Shown: positions 11,405 to 21,170 of the stretch, one piece after another
Layout of the letters: every line of letters starts with the position of its first letter
Numbering within the stretch: position 1 is the first letter of the stretch
Assembly: GCA_038030265.1 (NCBI GenBank)
Contig: CM075938.1
Span: 51,329,189-51,393,188, forward strand
Length of the DNA stretch: 64,000 nucleotides
Origin: Corythucha ciliata
Taxonomy: Eukaryota; Arthropoda; Insecta; Hemiptera; Tingidae
Direction: 5' to 3'
Made by a program: the position numbers and the translations under genes
Notes under the pieces: model-generated
The model's input: only the letters and a program-made list of their open reading frames with translations
Database searches by the model: none
What the model was told of the DNA's origin: nothing

Positions 11405-11481
11405 CAATTAATTGAATAATTGAGCTTAGATGACCCTATCTACGGACATTTAGGGGATGACTCCCCTCCTCACCGCACCAC
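11405..11481 (+). mobile_element. Solo arm of the 706-1055 terminal-repeat element
   Basis: CAATTAATTG, then ATAATTGAGCTTAGATGACC and CTACGGACATTTA match both arms of 706-1055. The inner continuation CCTCACCGCACCA matches the left arm at 755-770. No second arm or tRNA core follows; Sat-A in minus orientation starts at once. Confidence 0.7.
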
Positions 11482-11484
11482 CCC

Positions 11485-12533
11485 CAAATTTAGCACTGAT
11501 TGTGGCTAAAATTGAAAATAACGCTGATTCGCGGCTAAAACAGAGAAAAAAAGCTAATTTGCCAGTAAAATTGAGAAACGTCGCTAACTTATGGTGGAAG
11601 TTGAGAAAACGTGCTAATTCGTGGCTAAATTTGAGCAAAAGAGCTGAATCACATACGGCTAAAATGAAGAAAAATCTCTAATTCACAGGCTGAAAAGGCT
11701 AAGATTGGGAAAAAACCCTATTTCGTGGTATAATTAAGCAAAAGTGCTAATTTTGCGGCTAAAATTGAGAAGAATAATTATTTTTAGAGACTGAAATTAG
11801 AAAAAATGCTAACTCAATAATTTGTGGAAAACGGAGTAATTCGCGGTTAAAATAAAGAAGAAGGACCAAATCGCGGCTGATAAAATACCGAAAAATCGCT
11901 ATTTCGCGGGATAAAAACTGTAAAATTTGGCAAACACGGCCGAGAAAAGCGCAAATTCATTGCTAAAATTGAAAACAAGTCCTAATCCGCGAATAAAGTT
12001 GAGAAAAACCCGCTTATTCGAGAATAAAATGAACAGAAAGTGGTAATACACGTTTATTCACGTCTGAAATTGAGAAATATCGCTAGCTAGCGACTGAAAC
12101 GAGGTAAAATGCAAATTCGCGGACAAATTGCAGAGTTGGCGGCTAAACCTGCGAGAATTGCTAATTAGAAGTTAAAATTGGAAACGGCTAAAAATTCCCA
12201 GGGAAAATATTAAAACTGGGAAAATGAAGTGCTAATTTTCTGTTATAATTGAGAAAAAACGCCAATTAACTGCTGAAATTGAGAAAAATCGCTAATTCAC
12301 TGATAGAAGTGAGCAAACGTGCTAATTCGTGGCTAACATTGAACAGAAGCGAAAAAGCGTTAATGCGCGGGATGATACTTTATAATTGGAGGAATCACTT
12401 TTATCTTGAATCAAATTCACGGTAAAATTGAGGAAAAGCGCTGAGTTTTTCCGCTGAAATTGAGAAGAATCGCTGATAGCTGATTCATGAAAATCGCAGA
12501 TAGGAATGATAAAAGGAATAAATCGCTATTTAT
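11485..12533 (-). repeat. Sat-A array, minus orientation
   Basis: Units such as GCTAAAATTGAGAAA followed by CGCTAATTCGCGG run up to the 3' LTR remnant of the gypsy element at 12534. The change from plus to minus orientation coincides with the terminal-repeat arm at 11405-11481. Confidence 0.85.
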
Positions 12534-12574
12534 GTGTGGCGCTGTGTCTAGAGAAAACGCCGCCTGCTGCTACA
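12534..12574 (-). repeat. 3' LTR remnant of gypsy-1
   Basis: The 41 bp from the TG start (complement of 12573-12574) repeat the outer end of the 5' LTR at 16784-16823. The remaining ~160 bp of the LTR are missing and Sat-A follows directly, so the element's 3' end was truncated after insertion. Confidence 0.85.
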
Positions 12575-12586
12575 TCACTCCCCCTC
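12575..12586 (-). promoter_or_regulatory. Polypurine tract of gypsy-1
   Basis: The complement reads GAGGGGGAGTGA directly before the LTR start TGTAGCAG. It would prime plus-strand DNA synthesis. The last three bases are also the TGA stop of the pol frame, so coding sequence and priming site overlap. Gypsy-2 has a similar arrangement at 44629-44647. Confidence 0.8.
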
Positions 12587-12890
12587 AATGGCGTCACAAA
12601 AGCGTACCGTAGGGCGCACGATCCGACCAGAGCGAGTTTTTCCGAGTGATCGTGACGGAGAGATGGAAGGTTGAGGGGTGACGCCATTAGAACCAGGAAG
12701 CGGTGAACTGAGAGCTGGTAGATTTTCCGTAGCGGCGGTAGTCGGAGACGTCGAGATAGGGTCGTGAAGGATGAAAGCTGGTTTCAATCGATCCGTAGAC
12801 ACTACTGCTTGTCTATCCTGCAGCTGGATCCGAAATGTTTTTGGACCACGCTCAATGACTCGGTGCGGACCAGTGTAGGGCGGAGTCTAG
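12575..12890 (-). pseudogene. gypsy-1 integrase C-terminal tail
   Basis: The frame contains YTGPHRVIERGPKTFRIQ, the usual post-core fold of this integrase group, then STDRLKPAF, and ends with TRSGRIVRP before the TGA in the polypurine tract. It is separated from the integrase core upstream by a frame break near 12885. It would help target and bind DNA in the intact element. Confidence 0.8.
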
Positions 12891-13930
12891 GGTGGAGACC
12901 CGTGGTCTCGGCGCAAAAAAACGTGAGACGGAGTGTCGAGATTTTTATGCCAGAACCAAGTCTTTGAGCTAGTACGAAAGATAGCTGGACGAACGGTAGA
13001 CAAGGCTTCAGCGAACTGTCTTACAATCTCCTCAGTGAGGGGCTGAGCGACCGAAGGACCCAAAAATTCGCCAGGGAGGCAAAGGGGTTGGCCATAAACA
13101 ACTTCAGCACAACTCGTGTTCGTGTCTTCTCTTATTGTAGATCGTAGTCCGAACAGAACGGCTGGTAATACCCGTGTCCAGTTCGTGCCGTCGAGATGAG
13201 CCATAATTGCTGCCTTCAACGAGCGGTGCCAGCGCTCCACGCACCCGCTGGCTTGAGGGTGGTAAGCCGTTGTTCGACACCGTTGGATTCCAAGGAGCTT
13301 GGCCAGACTAGCAAAAAGACAGGACTCGAACTGCCTGCCTTGATCGGTTGTCATCCTAGCTGGTACACCAAAACGAGGGATCCAGTTTGTATAGAACGCC
13401 TTAGCCACGGTTTCTGCGGTGATGTCCGCGATGGGGTAGGCTTCTGTCCAGCGAGAAGCTCGGGATGGTAAGGCAATATCTCATGCCGTTCGACGGTGGC
13501 AAAGGACCCACGAGATCGAGATGGACCTGTTCGAAACGACCGACGGGCGCGAAAGTTCCTGGCGACGAGACGGTGTGACGTTGGACTTTAGCACGTTGAC
13601 ACTGAATGCACGAGCGAGTCCATTGAACGATGTCACGGTTCATACTGGGCCAAAAGTATCGCTGAGTGATTAGTTTTCGGGTAGCTCTGACGCCGGGATG
13701 GCTAAGGCCATGAAGTCGTTGAAAGACTGTTCGGCGAGTCGACGGTGGAAGGTAAGGTCGGGACTTCGAGGTCGAGCGCTCACAGAGAAGTGGCTTGCCG
13801 AGAAAAGGTAGATCGATTTTTTCGAATTTTAAAGAGACGTTTTTGACTACGTCACGAATTGACTCGTCCTTTTCTTGCTCATCTACGAGAAGACGGAGAT
13901 CGTCGGATAGATCGAGTGCTTCAATGCGCG
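12887..13930 (-). pseudogene. gypsy-1 integrase
   Basis: The zinc-binding H-H-C-C domain is visible (HGLSHPG, then CIQCQRAKV at about 13600). The catalytic core begins with VHLDLVGPLPP (first Asp), continues in a second frame from 13408 with TTDQGRQFES (second Asp) and AYHPQASGCVERWHR (Glu). All three catalytic acidic residues are thus present, but a frame break at about 13405-13460 separates the first from the others. The role in an intact element is insertion of the DNA copy into the genome. Adjacent LPAVLFGLRS and VYGQPLCLPGE are family signatures. Confidence 0.88.
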
Positions 13931-14330
13931 AGAACGCATCGGCGACTTGATTTTGTTCACCGGCCACGTGACGAATATCAGTGGTGAATTCGCTGATGAA
14001 GTTAAGGTGACGAATGCGTCGAGGGGACGCTGAGTCAATTTTCTGAAAAAAACGCATGGACCAGAGGTTTGTGGTCTGTAAAAATTACAAAGGGACGAGC
14101 TTCGAGAAGCGGCTGGAAATGACGGACGGCGAGATAAATTGCCAGCAACTCACGGTCGTAGACACAGTAACGCTGCTGCGTCGGTGTGAGGGCTTTGCTG
14201 AAAAACCCGTAAGGGTTTCCATAGATCGCCATCCAGCTGCTGTAAAACAGCACGAACGTGTGTGTCGGAAGCGTCACAAGCTAGTGAGATTTGAGCGTCG
14301 AAAGCAGGGTGATCGAGAATGGTGCAGTCC
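13930..14330 (-). pseudogene. gypsy-1 RNase H
   Basis: Fragments of the domain appear in three frames: LACDASD (first Asp) at the end of the reverse transcriptase frame, then QRYCVYDRELLAIYLAVRHF and FTDHKPLVHAF in the 14277-14035 frame, then ISEFTTDIRHVAGEQNQVAD in the 14057 frame. Active-site residues are still readable, but the frame breaks prevent a protein. Confidence 0.82.
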
Positions 14331-15316
14331 GCTATTGCTTTTTTGCAGTTTTCGAAAGATTTAGTGGCCTCGTCTGTCCAGTTTAGAGGAATTTTGGATG
14401 CGACTGGTTTGCCTTTCAGCATGTCATTGAGTGGTTGCTGAATTTGAGATGACTTTGAAATGCACCGATGATAAAAATTGAACATGCCCATGAATCTCTT
14501 CAATTGCCGGATTGTGGATGGACGAGGGAAAGAGACAATAGCCTGAACACGGTCGTTTTTAGTTCTGATTCCTTGAGGCGTTATGTGGTAGCCGAGGAAA
14601 TCTACGACTGGCTGCGCGAAAACGCACTTATCTAAGTTGATTGTGATGCCTGCGTCGTCCAAACGTCGGAGAACTTCGTGAAGATGAAGTTTATGCTCTT
14701 CTTCGTCCAAACAGGCGATTAAAATGTCGTCGACGAAAACGTATACGTAATTGAGGTCACGGAACAGGGCATCCATGAACCTTTGGAAAGTTTGGCTGCA
14801 GTTGAGGAGGCCGAAACACATTCGAGTATACTCGAATAAACCAAACGGGGTTATGATAGCCGTTTTGGGTACGTCCTGTTCGTTAATTGGGATCTGATAA
14901 TGCGCACGGTTAAGGTCTAAAGTGCTGAAAATATTTTTGCCGTCAAGGTTGTTTTGAAAATCAAGAAGATTTGACACTGCGTAACGATCAGGCACCGTTT
15001 TGTCGTTTAAAGCACGGTAGTCCCCACAAGGGCGTATTTCGCCGTTTTTCTTGTACACGACGTGTAAGGGGCTAGCCCAAGGGCTTTTAGATGGACGACA
15101 GATACCTTCGGAGACCATTTGACAAAAAAAGTTTCGGACGGCATTGAACTTATCAGGCGGTAGACGACGAGCACGTGCAGTGACCGGAGAACCTTTGGTC
15201 TGAATGAACGGAGTGCTTAGGTTCTTTGAGTACAGGCGACGGTCGGGCGACAAGAGGGAACTTCGTGAGAAGATCTGCGCACCGGAGAGAAGCTGGGGTA
15301 ACCTGAATCGACTCAA
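14330..15316 (-). pseudogene. gypsy-1 reverse transcriptase
   Basis: A 388-residue open frame covers the whole polymerase domain. It contains the GEIRPCGDYRALN motif, STLDLNRAHYQIPI with catalytic Asp near residue 134, and VFVDDILI with the catalytic Asp pair at about 196-197. Then come CVFAQPVVDFLGYHI and LKRFMGMFNFYHR. MCFGLLNCSQTF replaces the usual MPFGLRNA-like string. It overlaps the protease frame (15153-15746) in another phase, which is a break rather than a programmed shift. It copies element RNA to DNA in intact relatives. Confidence 0.92.
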
Positions 15317-15746
15317 CAGGCGAGGTCACCAGGTGGCCTTTTTGGCTAAGGCCAGTTTCCCGATCGATGAGTCTTCTCTCGCGGAGATCGACTAAGAGAC
15401 CACAGTGATAAAGGAAATCAGCGCCGATAATCGGTTTTGTAACGTCGGCTAAAATGAACGTCCATGAGTAGGGTCGTCGTAATCCAAGATCAAGCGTAAG
15501 TTTTCGTTCACCATACGTGTCGATTTCGCTGCCATTTGCTGCGTAGAGCGAGTATTTGGCTGGTTGAGTCCGAGAAGAACGTTTACGAACGGGGAACACA
15601 GATACGGTGGCGCCAGTATCGACCAAAAATGTTTGCCCCGTATTGTATTCGCTGACAAACAAGCGGCGGTTGGCGTTGTCAGCGGCGGCACCCGCCTCAG
15701 CCGTCGCTCCTTCTAGTTTGACGACTGGCTGGGCCTCTCCTCCCAA
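15153..15746 (-). pseudogene. gypsy-1 aspartic protease
   Basis: FLVDTGATVSVFPV holds the catalytic Asp-Thr-Gly (Asp near residue 43), and KPIIGADFL is the usual second hydrophobic motif. LLVDLRERRLIDRETGLS follows, as in related elements. The frame starts inside the gag end (overlap 15713-15746). The tail after about 15330 reads out of phase over the RT start. In an intact element the enzyme cleaves the Gag-Pol polyprotein. Confidence 0.85.
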
Positions 15747-16583
15747 TCACACGGTTTTGAGCACTTTTTGGCTCGTGCCTTAAATTGTCTGTGGTAAAAG
15801 CAAATCGTACGTGTCTGTGTCGATGGGTTCGAGAAGTTGGACCGAGTACGAGAAGAGCTTCGAGAACTCTGAACGCGGAGAGCGGCGACTTCGGCAGTCA
15901 GTTGACGCACCATTGAAAAGAGTTCCTCGAATTGTGAGGTAGATTCAGCCGGGAGCGGCTTTGACGTACGTGAATTTGGCCGACCTGAGGAGGCAGTAAC
16001 TTCATTTATGCCGGAGGGCTCGTAGGCCTCAGCAAGACGGTCAGCGACACACGCCATTTTGTCCAAATCTTTGGGATCAACAGCCACTAAGATGTCCTGC
16101 ATGCGGCGAGGTAATCCGCGAAGCCATAGGTTCTTCAAAAGGTCTTGCGAGACCGTAGTACCTGCTAACAACGTAATTTCACGAAGAAATTGCGAGGGTT
16201 TTTGATCACCTAGCTGCTTGTCTTCGAGGAGACGTTTAATACGCTCGCTCTCAGTCTCTGAGTACGCATCAACGAGACTTTTACTCCGAAGGATTGCGTA
16301 CTAGATCAGCCACCTGCTTCAGGATCTCATAATCTAGTTTCGCTACGGTGTCTTCAAATTTGCGTTTAGAAGTCGAAATTCGGGCGGAAGCAAAGATAGC
16401 GTCTGCTTGAAGAAACCACATTTCGGGATCCTGCTTCCAAAAACGAGGTAAACGTTCCGAGACGCAGTGCACGGCGCCGAGTTCATTGAAGGAACGTAGA
16501 AGAGGAAAATCTTCTTTTGAAGCGTCGTCCGCGTGTCCACCCTCGTTGGGCATTTTAATGCCGTGGGCGCGAAAAAGAAACAC
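15713..16583 (-). pseudogene. gypsy-1 gag
   Basis: The likely start is the MPNEGG methionine at about 16553. LPRFWKQDPEMWFLQADAIF and KLDYEILKQVADLVRNP are typical of the capsid region of this group. One frame break near 16290 joins it to a second frame with QFLREITLLAG, LKNLWLRGLP and DKMACVADRLAEAYEP. The end carries CFYHRQF, a spaced Cys and KPCDW, the single C/H knuckle of the group. Gag forms the particle in which reverse transcription takes place. Confidence 0.88.
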
Positions 16584-16610
16584 GGAACTTTAAGAAAAGA
16601 CGCGAGTAAA

Positions 16611-16624
16611 GTACGGGGTCACCA
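16611..16624 (-). promoter_or_regulatory. tRNA primer-binding site of gypsy-1
   Basis: The complement TGGTGACCCCGTAC starts with TGG directly inside the 5' LTR. TGGTGACCCCG is a common primer-binding sequence in this group of gypsy elements. The tRNA donor is not assigned. Confidence 0.75.
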
Positions 16625-16824
16625 ATTTACTGAGTTATTTGGGAAGTCAGTAAGTCAACACGAGAGTGAAAGAAAAATAATATTTATTGTACATAACGAA
16701 AACTATTTTATTAACGCGAGCAAGCCGACAACGAGGAATGAATAACCATAATTGTTATCTTCTATATATGTACCCCTTGGACCGTGTGGCGCTGTGTCTA
16801 GAGAAAACGCCGCCTGCTGCTACT
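16625..16824 (-). repeat. 5' LTR of gypsy-1
   Basis: About 200 bp. The outer 40 bp recur at 12534-12574. On the minus strand it holds a TATA-like TATATATAG (complement of about 16763-16771) and AATAAATA (complement of about 16678-16685) as promoter and poly(A) signal candidates. The outermost base is A where the 3' copy has T, so the canonical TG start is mutated or lost here. Confidence 0.8.
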
Positions 16825-16935
16825 CCATGAATTAGCGCTTTTTCTCGACATTAGCCGCGAATTAACGCTTTTCCAATTTTTTACCGCGAATCAGCAATTT
16901 TTAGATTTTAAAGCTTTTTACAAGAAATGCTGCCC
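16825..16935 (+). repeat. Sat-A remnant flanking gypsy-1
   Basis: AATTAGCGCTTTTTCTCGACATTAGCC and two more plus-oriented units follow the LTR directly, then fade. On the other side of gypsy-1 the array is minus-oriented, so the element sits at or near an orientation switch or carried one with it. Confidence 0.75.
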
Positions 16936-18225
16936 GTTATTCTCGCTCACGCCCCCCCCCCCTCCTCCATACAGAGATGCAATCCACACGTTTATACGAT
17001 GAGCTTTCTTGCACCGGGTGAAAGAAATCCACCCAAGGATACGCTGACATTTTACTCGCGTTTTCCGTGAAACTTTTGTTTTTTCTGAACCGAACAAATC
17101 GTCGAGGCATGCGTCAATGTTTTCCCTTCAATGTTAGACGCCTTGAAAAATGTGATAGGCTGTGGTAGGAAAGCGGGGGTGGTGGGATAAATATTAACGC
17201 CTAAAAAAGGAAAATCTTGTATCTGAGGGAAAAATTACATTTTTTTTTTTTTTTTATATGTATAAAAATACGATCGCGCGCTTTCAAGAGAATCTTTTCC
17301 TATATTGAAAGGATTTATTCTCATAATTATTACACGCTCGTTGCATCACAACTCACCGGGACTCCCGCCGCTCTCCTCTTTTTCAACTCTTTTAAACTCT
17401 GCTCTAACCAGATGAAAGTCGCGGAGCTCGCACTCACAAAAAAAAAAAAAAAAAAACTAACAGAAAAACCGGTCATGGAGCCCCACCAATTAGGTTGAGC
17501 ACTTCTTTGCCCTCTTTTCGTTGGAGCATATATAGTGGATTGGGCGGGGGGGGGGCGCTTGACAGAAAAGTGAAAATAACTTTTAAACATTGCAGACGAT
17601 CCTCTTGTAAAGAATTGAAACGTTTTCATTGTAATTAAAATTAAATTGGGGACGCTTTGAGCGCTTAAATCTCGTTCTATTCCCTTTACAAGATTGAAGC
17701 GGAAGTGTACACAGACTCACGGAGTTTGTTTAATGACTTGGAAAGTTATTATCAAAACTTGGAAACGTTTTGAGCGACAAGTTACAAGAAGCCGTGGGAG
17801 CCAACTTTATGGAATTAAATTAATACGTGAAATTAAAGGCGAGAATCGTTCGTTTACTTCACTTTTGTTTAACCATCGCGTACTTTGTCCTTGCTTGCAG
17901 TTCAGCAGTTAGTACTCGACGGTTGCACGAAAATGTATTTTGTGAGGGCTGGTGGATTGCTCTCATTCCTCGAATGTGAATTTATGAGAAAAATGGCAGA
18001 TTGAATACAGGAAAACAATATTTCGACGGGATTGAGGTTTAGGCCCGTATTCGTAGACATTTCTTAAACTTAACTTTCCCTTTGTGGACGTCTAAATAGA
18101 TGATTTTTTTTCCAACAACAACTGATTTGATTTTTACTTAGGAGAATTTTAACTTAAGTAGCGACTATGAATAGTTTGAATCCTCTTGGTTGTACAGAGA
18201 GATCCAGTTGGGGCTGAGCGAATCA
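16936..18225. other. Non-satellite DNA, no gene recognised
   Basis: No motif, RNA or transposon end is apparent. T runs at 17239-17255 and an A run at 17439-17456 are the only marked features. The 17217-17629 open frames on either strand read through these runs. Confidence 0.55.
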
Positions 18226-18605
18226 CAGCCAAAATTGAGTAAAACGCTAAATCGGGGCTAAAATTGAGAAAAATAGCTTGGTAATTCACGGAAGAAATAG
18301 AGAAAAAGAGCTAAATCAAGGCTAGAACTGAAAAAAGTCATTAATTCGCCGGATTAAAAACGCTAATTCGCATCTAAAATCGATATAAATCGCTAATTAG
18401 CAGAAGACATGAGGAAAAACACTAAATCAAGTATATTAAATTGAGTAAGACGCTAACTCAGGGCTGAAATTGAGAAAAATGGCTATAACTAACGAATAGA
18501 TGTGAGAAAAGGCACTAATTCGAGGTTAAAAGAGAGAAAAAACGCTAATTCACGCTCATGATTGAAAAAAATCGCTGAAAAATTACAAATTCATAGCAGC
18601 TAACA
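18226..18605 (-). repeat. Sat-A array, minus orientation
   Basis: Units of GCTAAAATTGAGAAAA and CGCTAATTCG occur up to about 18612, where LINE-derived coding sequence begins abruptly. Sat-A of the same orientation resumes at 19455. Confidence 0.8.
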
Positions 18606-18612
18606 TTGAGAA

Positions 18613-19135
18613 AAGGGTGAGAGGATTGCGGGATCACAACGTTGAAATGATTCATGCTCCCGAGGTCAGGGCCTGTGTAGTGGTGAGGTCAAGCCTTCAT
18701 CCAGTGGCGGTATCGGGATTTTCGATGGCGGATCTTGCGGTGACGAGCATTTCGATCACGGAAAGGGTGGGGGGAGTACGTACTACAAATTTATGTAGCC
18801 TCTTGGTATAGAGCCTTCCGAGGGTCCGTCGACCTTTCCGGAGGAAGTGGAGAAACTGGTGGAGTTTTACGCTCGTGAGTCGGCCCCATTGGTCATTTGA
18901 GCAGATGTAAACGCTCATCACCTGGCTTGGGGATCGTCTGACACCAACCGAGTTGGAGAAGAGCTGTTGGAGGACGTGGTAAGGGAGTTGAACCCACATT
19001 CGGGACTCGTATAGCAGGAGGGAGGTAATTGATGCCACTTTCTGCTCGGGGAGCGCGGTGGGCCTAATAACTGGGTGGAGGGTGTGTGGGATGTAACTTC
19101 TGATCCCGAGTAGTTTCTCGACTGGAGGATATTGT
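18613..19135 (+). pseudogene. LINE endonuclease relic, R1/Jockey-like
   Basis: In shifting plus-strand frames the sequence gives DLAVTSISITERVGG, EEVEKLVEFYA and ADVNAHHLAWGSSDTNRVGE, then ELLEDVVREL. The NAHH-WGS pattern with a following Asp/Asn is the mid-part of the apurinic-type endonuclease of R1/Jockey-group LINEs. At least three frame breaks or stops are present. No reverse transcriptase follows. The opposite-strand open frame 18697-19152 is a shadow of it. Confidence 0.75.
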
Positions 19136-19454
19136 GAATTACTACTATTCATCTTACCGGATGTCGAACGTATTGCGTAGTCGAAGCCGTGATGATGAAT
19201 TTATTCACTTTATTACACTTCACCGATTGTCTTTCAATACTGGGCCCATAACCTTTTGAGAGATTAAACGCAGTGTGAAAGCTAGTTTATTACAATAAAC
19301 TGTAATTGTTTAATTAACTCAAGAACACACATTTTTTCAAAGGCAAAGGAAAAGCATGAATGATAACATAAAAACTGATTAAACATTAGTTTCTCCTTTT
19401 GCTGTCTCTTAGAGTCCCATTGCGCTTTCCAGTATTTCAGCACTGTTCTGTTAT
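19136..19454. other. Non-satellite spacer
   Basis: AT-rich sequence between the endonuclease relic and the next Sat-A block. No gene, RNA or repeat seen. Confidence 0.5.
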
Positions 19455-19840
19455 AGGGGCAAGTCCACGGATAAAATTGAAAAAATGCGCTCATACGCTG
19501 CCATAATTGAGAAAAAGCGTTTTTTCACGGGTGAAAATCGCCAATTCGCGGATAAAATAGTAATAATAATAATTTAAAAAACGATTACTTGTTTCTCAAA
19601 ATTGATAGAGAAAGAAAGAACATTCGAAGCTAAAATTGAGAGAACTAAGCTAAAAGATAGGGAAAAAGCACGAATTCGTAGCTAAATAATAAAAAATCAC
19701 TAATTCACGGATAAAAATCACTAATTCAATGGAGAAAAATCGCTGATTCGTGGCTCAAATTGAGAAAAGCGCTGGAAAGGACTCTAATTCGTTCGTGGAT
19801 GAAATATAAAAAATAGAAAATTCGCCCTCCAAGTCCAAGT
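19455..19840 (-). repeat. Sat-A array, minus orientation
   Basis: Diverged units such as GCGCTCATACGCTGCCATAA and GATTCGTGGCTCAAATTGAG are present. An AATAATAAT simple run sits near 19560-19575. Confidence 0.75.
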
Positions 19841-19904
19841 TTTCCGAGGGTGAAATTTGAAGTGATCAGACCCTATCCAAGTTGGATTTTTACGAATTTT
19901 CAGA

Positions 19905-20000
19905 GTTTCCTACGGTATCGTGTGGTGTCCCGCAGGGATCTGACCCTGAGCCCAGTGTTATTTTTAATTTATATAAGCAGTCCGCCCCTTTTAAGGTTGG
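19905..20000 (+). pseudogene. Tiny LINE reverse-transcriptase relic
   Basis: GGTGTCCCGCAGGGATCT encodes GVPQGS, the conserved strand before the catalytic region of LINE reverse transcriptases. After a one-base shift SPVLFLIYIS follows, as in R1/Jockey-type enzymes. Only about 30 residues are recognisable. It could be a partner of the endonuclease relic at 18613-19135, as both lie on the same strand, but Sat-A separates them. Confidence 0.65.
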
Positions 20001-21170
20001 TTGTCAGTTCTTGACGTTCTGCTCAGCACGAACGTTAGTTCTGACGTGCTGATGACACCGTCAGAGTGTTTGTTTGGATGGCTTATTAAAACCTTCCTTT
20101 TTTTTTGGACCCCCCACCCCCCCACATCAAACAATATTTGTATTCAGTTATTTTGTCCGTTGTTATTTCGAATAACGCTGGACGTCGGATGCTAATAGTA
20201 ATAACTAACGTTAATTGGGGGCAGAAGAGTATTAGTGAGATACACTGTTGGAAAGTTGAGAAAAAGAGAGTTTTGTGGGATGCAAAGACCCGCAGACCGC
20301 AGAGCTATTTTTTCCCCTTTCCCAAAAATTCATTTACGAAAATTTTGATTAACCTTGAACAATTTTTGGCTAGTCAGGGAATTTTGTTTCGAGGAATCTT
20401 TAGACACCCTGTGTAATAACGCTCATTCGCGGCTAAATTTGATGAAAAGCGATCATCTGTCGGTTAAAATTGAGGGGGGGGGGAGAAATCCGCGTTTTTT
20501 GGAGGTGACTTACTGGCTGAAATTTAGAAAAATCCAAAACAGATAAAAAAAAAGGGCCCGAATCAGGCCAATCCGTTCCCCCCCCCCCCCCGAGTTCGAG
20601 TGATCCAAACACGGAAAGGGGTCAAAATGTGGCCGTCATGCGAAATTTTGTTGATGAAAACAGTCAGACCTGGTGTAATTGCTCTTAGAAATGGGTCAAC
20701 ACCGCGAGTTTGCTTTTTGAATTTGTTAAAAGGGCGACATTTTGTTTTTGTAGCAGCAAAAAGCCAGAAAATTTGCTTTTTTAGGGTACTAGGCGAAAAT
20801 AAACTCGCGATTTGGTGGTGGGGTTGGGCGGGGGGGTCAGCCAACCCCACGAAATTCCTTATTGAAAGCTGTGTCAACAGCGAAAAATGTTGGTTTTTTA
20901 ACTGCGAAAGCTACCTCGTCCCCCTCCCTCCCCATCCACGAACTGCATTTGAATGAGCCAACTTATCGAAATTGTTTATCTTATGGCCCAACGAAAATTT
21001 GTTTTCGACAGAAGCCTAGACATGCGAAATACAATTGCTCTTTAAAATGAGCCAACGAACTGAAATTGGAGTTTTTTTTAGAAAGGCGACCCTGCGAAAC
21101 TTTGTTTTTGACGGGCCAGATCCGCAAAATTTGGTTTTAGTAAGAGCCAAAACCGGTGAATTTCATTTTT
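20001..21170 (+). repeat. Mixed spacer, short Sat-A and Sat-D array
   Basis: 20001-20410 has no recognisable content beyond T and C runs. 20410-20530 holds a few minus Sat-A units. From about 20580 Sat-D-type repeats follow (GAAATTTTG then GCCAGATCCGCAAAATTTGG, near 21110-21140), each about 30 bp and ending in GAAAGGCGGAAAAT, the target site of the Jockey insertion. Confidence 0.65.

Larger units (their letters stand above)
12534..16824 (-). mobile_element. Degraded Ty3/gypsy-type LTR retrotransposon (gypsy-1)
   Basis: Read on the minus strand the order is 5' LTR, primer-binding site, gag, protease, reverse transcriptase, RNase H, integrase, polypurine tract and a stump of the 3' LTR. This domain order is that of Ty3/gypsy elements. 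The gag and the C/H knuckle resemble the K02A2.6-like group common in arthropods. At least five frame breaks (gag, protease/RT, RT/RNase H, within integrase, integrase tail) make it non-functional. It lies in Sat-A, which resumes at 16825. Confidence 0.92.

Noticed and set aside
18697..19152. Minus-strand 151-codon frame
   Set aside because: It is the shadow of the plus-strand endonuclease relic, which has recognisable motifs.
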